Of a stretch of DNA of 28,693 bases, positions 12,373 to 20,555 are shown in pieces (the stretch's first letter is position 1; each line of letters starts with the position of its first letter). A program made the translations under genes and the position numbers. The DNA lies in NCBI RefSeq assembly GCF_003477705.1, contig NZ_QUDV01000015.1:1-28693 (forward strand). Reading direction: 5' to 3'. The stretch comes from Dorea sp. AF36-15AT (GTDB lineage: Bacteria > Bacillota > Clostridia > Lachnospirales > Lachnospiraceae). The notes below the pieces were generated by a model. The model was not told where the DNA came from, did no database searches, and was given only the letters and a program-made list of their open reading frames with translations.

Positions 12373-12688
12373 AATAAAAAGAGCATTGCTTATCGTCCTG
12401 TGTGCTATAGCATTATGCGGATGTGCTGAGAAGCAGGAACAACCAGAGCCGACACCGATCACGGTGGAAAAGCCAAATGTCAGAGATACCGTAGCTTTCA
12501 AGCGTGAGGTATCGGCAAGGATTGAAGAGATCCTGTCCGGAGATATTACTGTCACGGTATATCTGGATGATGCAGAGGACTTCTGCTACCGTGGACAGAT
12601 TAAGGTAGTGAATAATGGATCAGATGGAACGGATCCGATTATATTTATCTACGCCGACCGGAAAGAATCGGAGAGCGAATGGTATTGA
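12365..12688 (+). CDS. small lipoprotein
   Basis: The N-terminus is a clear lipoprotein signal: basic start (MNRIKR), hydrophobic core (ALLIVLCAIAL) and a lipobox LCGC with C20 as the acylated residue. The mature part is about 88 residues, hydrophilic, with a Pro/Thr-rich spacer and a small alpha/beta-like domain (ARIEEILSGDITVTVYLDD). Once processed it should sit on the outer face of the cytoplasmic membrane. Phage lipoproteins of this type can block DNA entry of related phages, but here the gene is in the early operon, so that role is only a possibility. Confidence 0.7.
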   Translation: MNRIKRALLIVLCAIALCGCAEKQEQPEPTPITVEKPNVRDTVAFKREVSARIEEILSGDITVTVYLDDAEDFCYRGQIKVVNNGSDGTDPIIFIYADRKESESEWY

Positions 12689-12742
12689 CGGTACTGGAAT
12701 ACTTGGAACAGATAGGAATTAATATAAGGGGAGTGGTCACCG

Positions 12743-13225
12743 ATGGACAAGAATGTGTTAATAGAATACGCAGATATGAAGATGGAGATCAAGGATCTCA
12801 GGAGACGGATTGAAGACAAACAGAATAGAATTGATAAGCTGCATACCACAGTAATGTCTGATACGGTGACCATGGGAAAGAAGGGGCGGAAGTCACTTGG
12901 AACCGTAAAGGTGACTGGAATACCAGATGGCATCATAACCAGAATGGAGACAGCTCTAGAGAAGAACCAAAAGCTTCTCGAACTGAGAGAGGTAGAACTG
13001 TTGGAACTTCAGAATGATGTAGAGGAATACATAGAGACCATACCGAAGAGTGAGATGCGAACTATGTTAAGACTGTATTTTGTTGATGATATGACTTATA
13101 CAAGGACAGCGGCGCACATGAATTATTTAAGACCGACAAGACGTGTGAAGTACACGGATGAGAATGTAAAGAAAAAAATTCAAAGATTTTTTGAAAATGT
13201 CCCCCAATGTCCCGAAGAAAGATGA
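12743..13225 (+). CDS. sigma-like late transcription regulator
   Basis: A 160-residue protein with a helical N-terminus (coiled coil, about 5-40), a central strand part and a C-terminal sigma region 4-like HTH: YIETIPKSEMRTMLRLYFVD, then MTYTRTAAHMNY and the DENVKKKIQRFFENV helix. This layout and the position as last gene before the packaging genes match the ArpU/RinA/DUF1492-like late activators of Firmicute phages. It probably switches on the late operon that begins after the terminator at 13267. The start is ATG 12743 behind AGGGGAG. Confidence 0.75.
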   Translation: MDKNVLIEYADMKMEIKDLRRRIEDKQNRIDKLHTTVMSDTVTMGKKGRKSLGTVKVTGIPDGIITRMETALEKNQKLLELREVELLELQNDVEEYIETIPKSEMRTMLRLYFVDDMTYTRTAAHMNYLRPTRRVKYTDENVKKKIQRFFENVPQCPEER

Positions 13226-13266
13226 TATAGTGTAAAAAACAAAAAAGTGTATGGTGATACGAAGAT

Positions 13267-13298
13267 GGCAGCAGGCAGTAGCTTGGCTGCCTTTTATT
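13267..13298 (+). terminator. terminator at the early/late boundary
   Basis: GGCAGC (13267-13272) and GCTGCC (13286-13291) form a stem with a 13-base loop, followed by TTTTATTAT. It closes the early operon downstream of the sigma-like regulator and separates it from the packaging genes. The regulator may act here by antitermination or on a promoter nearby. Confidence 0.6.
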
Positions 13299-13319
13299 AT
13301 ACAGAAAAGAGTGGATAAT

Positions 13320-13664
13320 ATGGGAAACCCCAGGAGTGCGAATGGAAACCTCAGACGCAAGCATCGGGCAAGGTTGAAGGCGATAGGTGGAGAGTGTGGA
13401 ATATGTAAAGGAAGACTAGGACCAATACATTACGATGAACCAAGTGACAGTGATCATCCATTGTCGTTTGTGATTGATGAGATCAAGCCAGTGTCGAGAT
13501 GGAGAGAGTTTGGTTATACATCTAGAGAAGCGGCAGCGCAGGACTGGAACAATCTGCAACCGGCTCACTACTGTTGCAATGCAATGAAAGGCAATAAAAC
13601 GATGAAAGAAGTGGCTGGAGAGCGAAAAAAGAACGACATAAATATTGTTGATGGTTTATGGTGA
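13320..13664 (+). CDS. HNH endonuclease upstream of terminase
   Basis: A 114-residue protein with CGICKG (C26, C29), FVIDEIKPVSR, NNLQPAHYCCNAMKGNK: the arrangement of the HNH nuclease found next to terminase in many HK97-like phages, where it is needed for genome packaging or cos cleavage. The position usually held by a histidine (DH) reads D53-E54, as in the E-containing variants of this group, so activity should not be assumed. The start at 13320 leaves a normal N-terminus; a longer frame from 13251 runs through the terminator and is rejected. The ribosome site is weak (GAGTGG). Confidence 0.75.
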   Translation: MGNPRSANGNLRRKHRARLKAIGGECGICKGRLGPIHYDEPSDSDHPLSFVIDEIKPVSRWREFGYTSREAAAQDWNNLQPAHYCCNAMKGNKTMKEVAGERKKNDINIVDGLW

Positions 13665-13760
13665 CAATAGGGTGGCTATGTCACCCTCCCATAGCCGCGG
13701 GCGACCCCAAACCGTCCAGCGCCGATTTACACACAGGGAATTTTTGAAAGGTGGATTAAG
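13665..13760. other. candidate cos region
   Basis: The 96 bp between the HNH and TerS genes include a 7-bp inverted repeat (GGCTATG 13674-13680, CATAGCC 13690-13696) followed by a GC-rich tract (GCCGCGGGCGACCCC) unlike the AT-leaning surroundings. In HK97-type phages the cos site occupies this interval next to terS. The exact nicking positions cannot be read from sequence. Confidence 0.4.
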
Positions 13761-14030
13761 GTGGGCAGAATTAAGAAAATGTCTACGGTGACAACGTCAG
13801 GATCACGACTGGAACAGTTGAAGAATCTGTCGAAAGTCCTGGCGAAACAAATAGATGATTGCAATAATGACATGATTATTGGTCCGAAGTACCTCCCACA
13901 GCTTTCGAAACAATACAGAGAGACGATCAAAGAGATTGAAGAGATTGAGGGAGTTGACAGAGAAGATGACGAAATCGGTGAAATCCTCTCAGCAAGGAAA
14001 GCTGATGGGAAGCCAGACGCCGTCCGTTAG
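13761..14030 (+). CDS. terS: terminase small subunit
   Basis: GTG 13761 follows AAAGGTGGATTAAG. The 89-residue product is helical with a coiled segment (GSRLEQLKNLSKVLAKQIDD, LSKQYRETIKEIEEIEG), the form of the short terminase small subunits of Lachnospiraceae phages. It should recognise the packaging site just upstream and load TerL. It is shorter than the common P27-like small subunit. The assignment rests on position before TerL and style, with moderate sequence support. Confidence 0.75.
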   Translation: MGRIKKMSTVTTSGSRLEQLKNLSKVLAKQIDDCNNDMIIGPKYLPQLSKQYRETIKEIEEIEGVDREDDEIGEILSARKADGKPDAVR

Positions 14031-15399
14031 AATAGTTCCGGAGTATGATTACACAGACGGAGCTGATGCAGTGAGAATACTTGCGGTTGGAAAACTGGTT
14101 GTAGATCCGTGGCAGAGCGAAGTGCTGAATGATTGGATGGGCCGCACTAATGAAGATATCTGGTCAGCACCGACATGCGGATTATCTGTGCCGAGGCAAA
14201 ATGGAAAGACACTGGACACTTCCGGACGAATAGCATCTGGAATGGTCATGTATTCGGAATGGGTGATCTATACAGCACATCTTCAGAAGACGGCAACAGA
14301 GACTTTTATGGAATTGAAAGGATTGTTTGAAAGCAGGGGGCTAAGAAAGTATGTAAAAGAAATCAAGGCAGCACTCGGAAGAGAACAGATCATATTAAAA
14401 AATGGCGGAAGGGTGGTATTTGTAGCACGTACCAGGAATGGCGGTCGAGGTTTACATGGCGATTGTCTGGTATTCGATGAAGCACAGGAGCTGACATCAG
14501 AACAGCAGGCATCTTTTTTGCCAGCAATATCAGCATCCAGGAATCCGCAGACAATATACCTCGGAACGCCACCAGATGAAAACTGCACAGGTACGGTGTT
14601 TAGGAAGATAAGGGAGCGAGCAAAGAATGGAGAGAGTAGTTCGACAGCCTGGACGGAGTATTCCGTGGAAGAGATCGGAGACGTGACTGACAGAAACCGA
14701 TGGGCAGATTGTAATCCGGCTCTTGGAAGACGAATGACAGAAACGACCATAGCTGCAGAGTGCGAGCAGATGGATGAAGATACATTTGCGAGAGAGCGAC
14801 TTGGGTGGTGGTCTCCAATCAATAATGATCAGGACTATGCCATTAATAAAGCCAAATGGGAGCAATGTGCATCAGAGATGAAAAAACCGGAGGGGAAAAC
14901 GGCTTATGGAATTAAATTTGCCGCCGATGGTTCGATGGTGGCATTATGTGGAGCGGTTTGTCCGGATGATGGACCGGCACGTATTTCACTGATTGAGACC
15001 AAGGCAACCGACAGAGGGGTCCAGTGGCTTGCGGACTGGCTGAATCAGAGATACACGAAAGCGTCCTGCGTGGTGATTGATGGTCGAAATGGCGTTGATT
15101 TTCTGATCGACAAGATAACATCGGTCTGGAAATATAAGAAATCAATCATAAAGCCATCAGCAAAAGATGTGATAGCAGCGGCGAGCCAACTGGTGCAGGA
15201 AGTTAATGAACAGACGGTGACGTGGTATAAATACCAGGAGATATTAAAAGAATCCGCTGTTACGTCAGTAAAAAGACCGATATCGGGCGGATGGGGATTT
15301 GGCGGTGATAATTCAATACCGATCGAAGCGGCGGCGTTGGCACTGTGGGGTTGTCGGACATCAAAGCGAAATCCGAATAGAAAGATGAGGATAGGATAA
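14005..15399 (+). CDS. terL: terminase large subunit
   Basis: The packaging motor ATPase and nuclease. Walker A is SVPRQNGKT (61-69) and Walker B with the catalytic Glu is CLVFDEAQEL (D158, E159). The C-terminal nuclease domain has an RNase H-like fold with acidic residues in KFAADGSMVALCG, VVIDGRNGVDF and GGDNSIPIEAAALAL. The protein has 464 residues from ATG 14005 (AAGGAAAG at good spacing), overlapping TerS by 26 bp. A start at 13966 (477 residues) is possible. Family is the HK97/lambdoid-type phage terminase of Firmicutes. Translation is probably coupled to TerS and to the portal gene. Confidence 0.95.
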   Translation: MGSQTPSVRIVPEYDYTDGADAVRILAVGKLVVDPWQSEVLNDWMGRTNEDIWSAPTCGLSVPRQNGKTLDTSGRIASGMVMYSEWVIYTAHLQKTATETFMELKGLFESRGLRKYVKEIKAALGREQIILKNGGRVVFVARTRNGGRGLHGDCLVFDEAQELTSEQQASFLPAISASRNPQTIYLGTPPDENCTGTVFRKIRERAKNGESSSTAWTEYSVEEIGDVTDRNRWADCNPALGRRMTETTIAAECEQMDEDTFARERLGWWSPINNDQDYAINKAKWEQCASEMKKPEGKTAYGIKFAADGSMVALCGAVCPDDGPARISLIETKATDRGVQWLADWLNQRYTKASCVVIDGRNGVDFLIDKITSVWKYKKSIIKPSAKDVIAAASQLVQEVNEQTVTWYKYQEILKESAVTSVKRPISGGWGFGGDNSIPIEAAALALWGCRTSKRNPNRKMRIG

Positions 15400-16832
15400 T
15401 GGAACTGAATTTTGGAATGGTAGTCGGACTTCCGGAGGAAGAACAGAGCCAACTGAACGAAGTGAAATACATATACGATTACCACAGATCGGCTAACAGA
15501 AAGAAACGCCGGTACTATAATGGAAAAATCACATTGAATGAAGTGAACCTTGGCATTGCATTGCCGTCAGGACTTGGACGATTGGAAATTGGATGCGCCT
15601 GGGGAGCAAAGGCGGTAGATGTATTAGCTTCACGGTCTATGTTCGATGGTTTCGTGGCGGAGAATGGAACAAAGTCTGAAGATATGGATGAGATTATAAA
15701 GAGGAATCACCTGATCACGGAATATAACAAAGCGGTGAAAGAAGAGCTGAAATACGGATGCTCATTCGCAGCTATTTCGGGAGAGGAAAGAGATGCGAAA
15801 GTACGATTTTATTCACCACACTGCGCAGCGGCATCCTGGGATGCGTATAATGGCAGAATCAAATGCGGATTCGCTTTCGAAGATGGGAGAAGAGATGAAT
15901 CAGATTTAAATTGGTCTCCTGAACACGTGAATTTCTACACAGAAACAGATATATGGGAACTGGATCGAGAAGGTGGGACGTGGTATGCGACACAGCATCC
16001 ACATGAATTTGGAGAGCCGATGATGGTTGCTCTGATCTGGGACGCCACGCATGATAAACCATTTGGACAATCCAGACTGAAAGAACCTATTCGAAGATTG
16101 ATCCAAGGATATGTGCGGACAGTAGCGAATGCGACGATTGGACTGGAATTTGCAACTTCACCGCAGAAATATTTGTTGGGTGTATCGGATGAGCAGTATG
16201 ATACTCTGATTGCAGATAAGTTTAAGAGTTATGTTGGCAGTATTCTGCTGGGGACAAATAATCCGGAGACTGGTGAAAAGCCGAATTTCGGACAATTGTC
16301 GCAAGGAAACATAGAACCTCATGTACAGATGCTCCGTATGCTGGCTACACAATATTCAGCCGCAACGGGACTGACTGTGACGGACGTTGGCGTAGTGAAT
16401 GATGCCAATCCAACCTCCAGTGAAGCAATCATAGCACAGTCACAGACCTTGATACTCATGGCTGAACAGCTCAATAAGGCGAATGGTGATGGGCTTTGCA
16501 GAATTGCAAGAATGTCACTTGCGGTGGAGCTTGGAACAACTCCAGATGAATTGGAAGATGGAGCACAAGACATTATTGCACATTTTAAGAATCCGGCCAT
16601 GCCAAGTGTGGCATCTACTGCGGATGCGGCGATTAAGATTGCGACAGCGCGAGAGGGATTCGCACAGACGGATATATTCCTGGAAATGATCGGATTTGAT
16701 CAGGCTGACATCCGAAGAATACGTGCACAGGAGCAGAGGACGAAAGGAGCATCCATTTTGACGGAGGAATTTAAAGATGAAGATATCGACGAAGGCTTGG
16801 GTGGCGTACATAAAGAAGATGTCACAGATTAG
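15399..16832 (+). CDS. portal protein, SPP1 Gp6-like
   Basis: A 477-residue portal with the features of the SPP1 Gp6 family: basic N-terminal helix (DYHRSANRKKRRYYNG), the LPSGLGRLEIGCAWGAKAVD segment, KPFGQSRL with the conserved stem helices after it, and SSEAIIAQSQTL in the C-terminal part. Twelve copies form the ring at the packaging vertex. ATG 15399 overlaps the TerL stop (TAATG). The end overlaps the MuF gene by 56 bp, a normal coupling. Confidence 0.95.
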   Translation: MELNFGMVVGLPEEEQSQLNEVKYIYDYHRSANRKKRRYYNGKITLNEVNLGIALPSGLGRLEIGCAWGAKAVDVLASRSMFDGFVAENGTKSEDMDEIIKRNHLITEYNKAVKEELKYGCSFAAISGEERDAKVRFYSPHCAAASWDAYNGRIKCGFAFEDGRRDESDLNWSPEHVNFYTETDIWELDREGGTWYATQHPHEFGEPMMVALIWDATHDKPFGQSRLKEPIRRLIQGYVRTVANATIGLEFATSPQKYLLGVSDEQYDTLIADKFKSYVGSILLGTNNPETGEKPNFGQLSQGNIEPHVQMLRMLATQYSAATGLTVTDVGVVNDANPTSSEAIIAQSQTLILMAEQLNKANGDGLCRIARMSLAVELGTTPDELEDGAQDIIAHFKNPAMPSVASTADAAIKIATAREGFAQTDIFLEMIGFDQADIRRIRAQEQRTKGASILTEEFKDEDIDEGLGGVHKEDVTD

Positions 16833-18168
16833 CGAGACGGCAGCTGATCTGATGCAGAAGTGGGTGCGGAAAAACGGATTCGGCAATGATAAAGCCTTAT
16901 TGGATTACGCATTTGCACTTTCGCAGCATTACGGACAGGCAATCGGAGCGTTGTCTTGTCAGATGTATGAGGCTACAGCGGCGGCGCAGGGAGTAGTTGT
17001 TCCGACAGCAGAAATTGCAGATCTCCCGGAATACGGAGAAGTGGCAAAAGCAGTTCGCGGAACAATGAAACAGTCTCAGTTGAACGTACCGGCAGCGATA
17101 GCAAGATTGGTAAAGCAGGTCGGAGCTGACACCACTTTGAAAAATGCTATGCGAGATGGTGCGCAGTTTGCGTGGGTACCGCACGGGGACACGTGTTCAT
17201 TTTGCATTACCTTGGCATCCAGAGGATGGCAATATATGTCAAAAAAAGCACTCAGGAATGGACATGCCGAACACATCCATGCGCATTGCGATTGTGAGTA
17301 TGCGGTCAGATTTGACGGAAAGAGTACAGTCGCTGGATATGATCCGGACAAGTATCTGGAAGAATATAACAATGCCGGTGGAGATATTAATGCCATGCGG
17401 AGGATTCGGTACAAGGAAAATAAGGATGCTATTAATGCAAGGAAACGAGAACTGTATGCGGAAAGGAAGGCAAAAACTATTGTAAAGACTCCCCGTTCTG
17501 CTATAATGGAATCAGATTTAGGAATGTTTAAACAAAAACTTCGCAGTGACGGTAATATGGACAAAGAATATTACGACTGTCTAAAGGATAAATTTTCACA
17601 TGGTACAGACGATGCCAAACGACTATTCACAAAATATGCTTCGGGTGATAGCATTGAAAATGCTGTGTATGAAAATACGGCTCGCTATAATACTAAAACG
17701 AAAAAGATATCCATGAATTATGGTGCGGATTTAAAGAATCCACGTGGAGCTGGAGCTACATGGTTCCATGAACACGGTCATTTAGTTGATGATTTAGCTG
17801 GAAATCTATCAGATGATAAGAATTTTATTCAGTTACTGGAAAGTGATTCGTTGTCATATCGTATAGCATATGGTAAAGCACATCATTTGGGCACTTTTGA
17901 TAAAGTTGATAAAGCCATTAGCGAAGAACTTGGAGATATGCGAAAAGATTCGGCAATATCAGATATTTTTGATGGTGTAACACAAGGCAATATAATTGGG
18001 TGTGCATCACATCCGAAGGAATATTGGAAAAACCGGGACAATGTTACATCCGAGGCTTTTGCACATATGTTTGAAGCACAGTTTGATAAAGAAAGATATG
18101 AACAAATGAAAAAATATTTTCCAAATGCATTGGAATATTTTGAAAAAAGGATGAAGGAGGCGTTATAA
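16777..18168 (+). CDS. MuF head protein with C-terminal zincin-like toxin domain
   Basis: Residues 1-235 are a minor head/MuF protein: helical start, then CSFCITLASRGW (C140, C143) and HIHAHCDCEYAVRF (H168, H170, C171, C173), the treble-clef of this family. From about 240 the protein continues into a separate domain with HEHGH (331-335, an HExxH zinc motif) in ATWFHEHGHLVDD, and SEAFAHMFEAQF (E426), where the third ligand could lie, ending EYFEKRMKEAL. MuF proteins carrying exchangeable toxin domains are a known Firmicute prophage class. The start is ATG 16777 behind GGAGGAATTTAAAG. DNA from about 17490 looks more AT-rich than the part before. Domain activity is inferred. Confidence 0.85.
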   Translation: MKISTKAWVAYIKKMSQISETAADLMQKWVRKNGFGNDKALLDYAFALSQHYGQAIGALSCQMYEATAAAQGVVVPTAEIADLPEYGEVAKAVRGTMKQSQLNVPAAIARLVKQVGADTTLKNAMRDGAQFAWVPHGDTCSFCITLASRGWQYMSKKALRNGHAEHIHAHCDCEYAVRFDGKSTVAGYDPDKYLEEYNNAGGDINAMRRIRYKENKDAINARKRELYAERKAKTIVKTPRSAIMESDLGMFKQKLRSDGNMDKEYYDCLKDKFSHGTDDAKRLFTKYASGDSIENAVYENTARYNTKTKKISMNYGADLKNPRGAGATWFHEHGHLVDDLAGNLSDDKNFIQLLESDSLSYRIAYGKAHHLGTFDKVDKAISEELGDMRKDSAISDIFDGVTQGNIIGCASHPKEYWKNRDNVTSEAFAHMFEAQFDKERYEQMKKYFPNALEYFEKRMKEAL

Positions 18169-18384
18169 ATGAATGTTCTGAACCCAAAGTTTGAAAAAGC
18201 GCATAAGGATTTTGTACTTCATTTCGGATATTGTCCTCAGATTCCGAATGAAATCGATTTTGATCAGTCTAAATATGCGGACGATCTCTTAAAAAGTGTA
18301 GCCGATAATTATGATTACACGACTGAAAAATATGGTACGCAAGTGCCTAAAAAGTATCCTAAACCGAAAATAATAATTGATTAG
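18169..18384 (+). CDS. possible immunity protein for the MuF toxin
   Basis: ATG 18169 follows the MuF stop codon with no gap and has AAGGAGG upstream within the MuF coding region, so the two are translated together. The 71-residue product is acidic to neutral, soluble, Tyr/Asp-rich, with no known domain (HKDFVLHFGYCPQIPNEIDF, then KKYPKPKIIID). Like the toxin domain it is AT-leaning, and a terminator follows. Short genes directly after a MuF toxin usually encode its immunity protein; the assignment is by position only. An alternative is a small head accessory protein. Confidence 0.55.
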   Translation: MNVLNPKFEKAHKDFVLHFGYCPQIPNEIDFDQSKYADDLLKSVADNYDYTTEKYGTQVPKKYPKPKIIID

Positions 18385-18424
18385 CATCATATGAGTGCGG
18401 ACTATAAAATAACAAGAGCAGTAG

Positions 18425-18459
18425 ATACCACCGATCAGAAATGGTTGGTGGTATTTTTA
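18425..18459 (+). terminator. intrinsic terminator after the MuF module
   Basis: ATACCACC (18425-18432) and GGTGGTAT (18447-18454) form a perfect 8-bp stem that extends by two more pairs, followed by TTTTATA. It would lower transcription into the scaffold/capsid genes unless they have their own promoter or antitermination. Confidence 0.75.
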
Positions 18460-18486
18460 TACCTATTTTCCGGGAGGTGATAGAAC

Positions 18487-18555
18487 ATGGCTACATCAAC
18501 AATAAATATCTTGATCATTTGCATTGCGGTATTTGCTATATGCAAATTTACATAG
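18487..18555 (+). CDS. 22-residue hydrophobic peptide ORF
   Basis: ATG 18487 has a strong site (GGGAGGTGAT) and encodes a peptide that is almost one membrane helix (INILIICIAVFAICKF). It lies isolated between a terminator and a hairpin. It may be a real membrane mini-protein, or an upstream ORF that controls the following capsid genes. Length leaves real doubt. Confidence 0.4.
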   Translation: MATSTINILIICIAVFAICKFT

Positions 18556-18576
18556 CAATTAAATACAGATAATTTT

Positions 18577-18602
18577 GCCACGCAGAGATGCGTGGTATTT
18601 TT
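18577..18602 (+). terminator. hairpin with GAGA loop before the scaffold gene
   Basis: CCACGCA-GAGA-TGCGTGG (18578-18595) is followed by TATTTTTA. It is a terminator-like or processing hairpin that, with the one at 18425, brackets the 22-residue ORF about 60 bp upstream of the scaffold start. Confidence 0.5.
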
Positions 18603-18660
18603 ATGGCAACGCATGCCTTAAATGCGGTAACTATAAGCACTCAATCAGGAGGGAAACAAA

Positions 18661-19107
18661 ATGGCAGACGATAAAACATTTACTCAGGCTGAAATGGATT
18701 CAATCATCGAGGGACGCCTCGCGAGAGAACGTGAAAAATACGCAGACTACGACAGCTTGAAGGACAAGGCTGGTAAGTATGATGAGATGCAGGCAAAGGG
18801 AAAGACAGATCTTGAGAAAGAAAAAGAGAAGTCCAGCTCTTTGGAGGCCGAACTCAACAAGCTTAAAAAAGCTGACACTGTGAGACAGGCAAGAGAAAAA
18901 GTAGCAAAAGACACTAGCGTACCGGTGGAATTACTGACAGGTGAGGATGAAGAAACCTGCAAGAAACAGGCGGAAGCAATTATGAAATTTGCGAAGCCGA
19001 AGAGCTATCCGGGAACTAGGGGAAACAGAGGACGCGCGACAGAACATCATGAAAAGGATGATGCAATGAGAGAATTTGCGCGTCAGATTTTTGGTAAAGG
19101 AGAATAA
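18661..19107 (+). CDS. capsid scaffold protein (DUF4355-like)
   Basis: A 148-residue highly charged helical protein (FTQAEMDSIIEGRLAREREK, coiled region about 25-75, VPVELLTGEDEETCKKQAEA) ending in a basic, Gly-rich tail. The FTQ.E.D.II..RL.RE.EK opening is characteristic of the DUF4355 scaffold family. It directs capsid assembly and is lost from mature heads. ATG 18661 behind AGGAGG. It precedes the major capsid gene by 5 bp. Confidence 0.85.
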   Translation: MADDKTFTQAEMDSIIEGRLAREREKYADYDSLKDKAGKYDEMQAKGKTDLEKEKEKSSSLEAELNKLKKADTVRQAREKVAKDTSVPVELLTGEDEETCKKQAEAIMKFAKPKSYPGTRGNRGRATEHHEKDDAMREFARQIFGKGE

Positions 19108-19112
19108 AGAGT

Positions 19113-20006
19113 ATGGCAGCATTAATTACATCAGATTTTGAAATCCCGGCAGAGATTTCAGCAGGAATTTTTGAAAAAGCGCAGAAGGGTTCGACCCTGG
19201 CGCAGCTGTCTGGGGCAAGACCTCAGAAGTTTGGCAAACAGCAGGTATTTGTACTGACTGCACCGCCAAAAGCGGAATTGGTAGGAGAAGCGGCACAGAA
19301 GTCACCAACGCCGGCGTCTTACTCATCAAAAACGGTTAATCCGTTCAAATTGCAGGTGACAATGAGATTTTCACAGGAAGTGCAGTGGGCAGATGAGGAT
19401 ACACAGATTGGAGTATTACAGGATCTGGCATCCAATGCAGGTATTGCGCTTGGAAGAGCATTGGATCTCGTAGGTATTCATAAGATCAATCCGTTGACTG
19501 GCACGGTATCAGAACTTGTTAAAGAAGGTCTGATTGACACAAAACAGTTAATTACACTTGTGGGTACAAAGTACGACGAAGCGGTAGAAGCAGCAGCGGG
19601 AACTGTAATCTCAGCCGGTTATACACCGACAGGAATTGCAATGGATCCGGCGCTTTCGTTTGGACTGTCTACCATGAGAGACACAACTGGAAGAAAAATC
19701 TATCCAGAGCTTGGATTCGGACAGAACATTACCAACTTTGCAGGAATGAATGCAGCTGTTTCTGATACAGTATCAGCAAAGAATGAGATTAGCGTTGCAT
19801 CTAAACTACTTGGGATCACAGGACAGTTTGATGCGTTCCGTTGGGGTGTGCAGAGATCCATCGGAGCACACCTGATTGAATATGGTGATCCGGACGGACT
19901 TGGAGACCTCCAGAGGAGCAACCAGGTTGCAATCCGTGCAGAGATTGTATACGGAATTGGAATCATGGACAGCAACGCATTTGCGAAAATTGTGAGTGGT
20001 GAATAG
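19113..20006 (+). CDS. major capsid protein, HK97 fold
   Basis: A 297-residue protein following the scaffold. Motifs ITSDFEIPAEISAGIFEKAQ at the start (N-arm), then VGEAAQKSPTPASY, FKLQVTMRFSQEVQWADEDT and GITGQFDAFRWGVQRSIGAH near the end are typical of the phage major capsid of the gp5-like HK97 group in Firmicutes. There is no long delta domain, which fits a separate scaffold gene. It should be the most abundant virion protein. Confidence 0.92.
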   Translation: MAALITSDFEIPAEISAGIFEKAQKGSTLAQLSGARPQKFGKQQVFVLTAPPKAELVGEAAQKSPTPASYSSKTVNPFKLQVTMRFSQEVQWADEDTQIGVLQDLASNAGIALGRALDLVGIHKINPLTGTVSELVKEGLIDTKQLITLVGTKYDEAVEAAAGTVISAGYTPTGIAMDPALSFGLSTMRDTTGRKIYPELGFGQNITNFAGMNAAVSDTVSAKNEISVASKLLGITGQFDAFRWGVQRSIGAHLIEYGDPDGLGDLQRSNQVAIRAEIVYGIGIMDSNAFAKIVSGE

Positions 20007-20007
20007 G

Positions 20008-20169
20008 ATGAAGTATTTGTATAAAAATACGGGCGTGGTAGTGGAGTCTAGCGTAGAGCTGGACCCCGCTATTTTTATGCCTTATAAAGAGCCCGAACCG
20101 GCGAAAGAAGAAAAGTCACAAGCAAAGACTCCTGCGAGAAAAACAGCAACAAGAGCGAAAAAGAAGTAG
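20008..20169 (+). CDS. small head-region protein, 53 residues
   Basis: An ORF begins 1 bp after the capsid stop (ATG 20008) and fits exactly between the capsid and connector genes. The product starts MKYLYKNTGVVVES and ends in a Lys/Arg/Ala-rich basic tail (KTPARKTATRAKKK). Small proteins with such a tail are commonly found in this position in Firmicute siphoviruses, of unknown role. The ribosome site is weak (GGTGAATAG). Confidence 0.6.
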   Translation: MKYLYKNTGVVVESSVELDPAIFMPYKEPEPAKEEKSQAKTPARKTATRAKKK

Positions 20170-20177
20170 GTGTAAAT

Positions 20178-20555
20178 ATGGCTTATGCAACATTTGAAGA
20201 TATTATAAAACGCAAGCATTTGGAGACATCAGAAATGGAGCGTTGTGATGCATTACTCGAAGATGCAGCAATTATTATCGATGCGTACAATGCCAAAGCA
20301 TCATCAGATGCAAAGAGGCTCGTATCTTGTAATATGGTAATTCGGGCGATTGGAAATCGCGATGAGAGCATACCGATTGGAGCGACACAAGGAACAATGT
20401 CGGCATTGGGATATTCGCAAAGCTGGACCAGTGCCGGTGGAAGTGGGGAATTATACCTAACAAAACTGGAAAAGAAGATTCTGGGAGCAGGAAACCACAT
20501 CGGATTCTCGAATCCATATTCGAATATTCCGGATAAGGAGGTCTCGGATGATTAA
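20178..20555 (+). CDS. head-tail connector, Gp19/Gp15/Gp42 family
   Basis: A 125-residue helical protein (TFEDIIKRKHLETSEMERCD, then VSCNMVIRAIGNRD) with the conserved MSALGYSQSWTSAGGSGELYL segment and the KKILG end. These features fit the phage Gp19/Gp15/Gp42 connector family, the first ring below the portal. It overlaps the next gene by 8 bp. Confidence 0.85.
   Translation: MAYATFEDIIKRKHLETSEMERCDALLEDAAIIIDAYNAKASSDAKRLVSCNMVIRAIGNRDESIPIGATQGTMSALGYSQSWTSAGGSGELYLTKLEKKILGAGNHIGFSNPYSNIPDKEVSDD

Noticed and set aside
12679..12813. 44-codon ORF overlapping the lipoprotein end and the sigma-like gene start
   Set aside because: Weak ribosome site, extensive overlap with the much stronger gene at 12743 and no recognisable feature.
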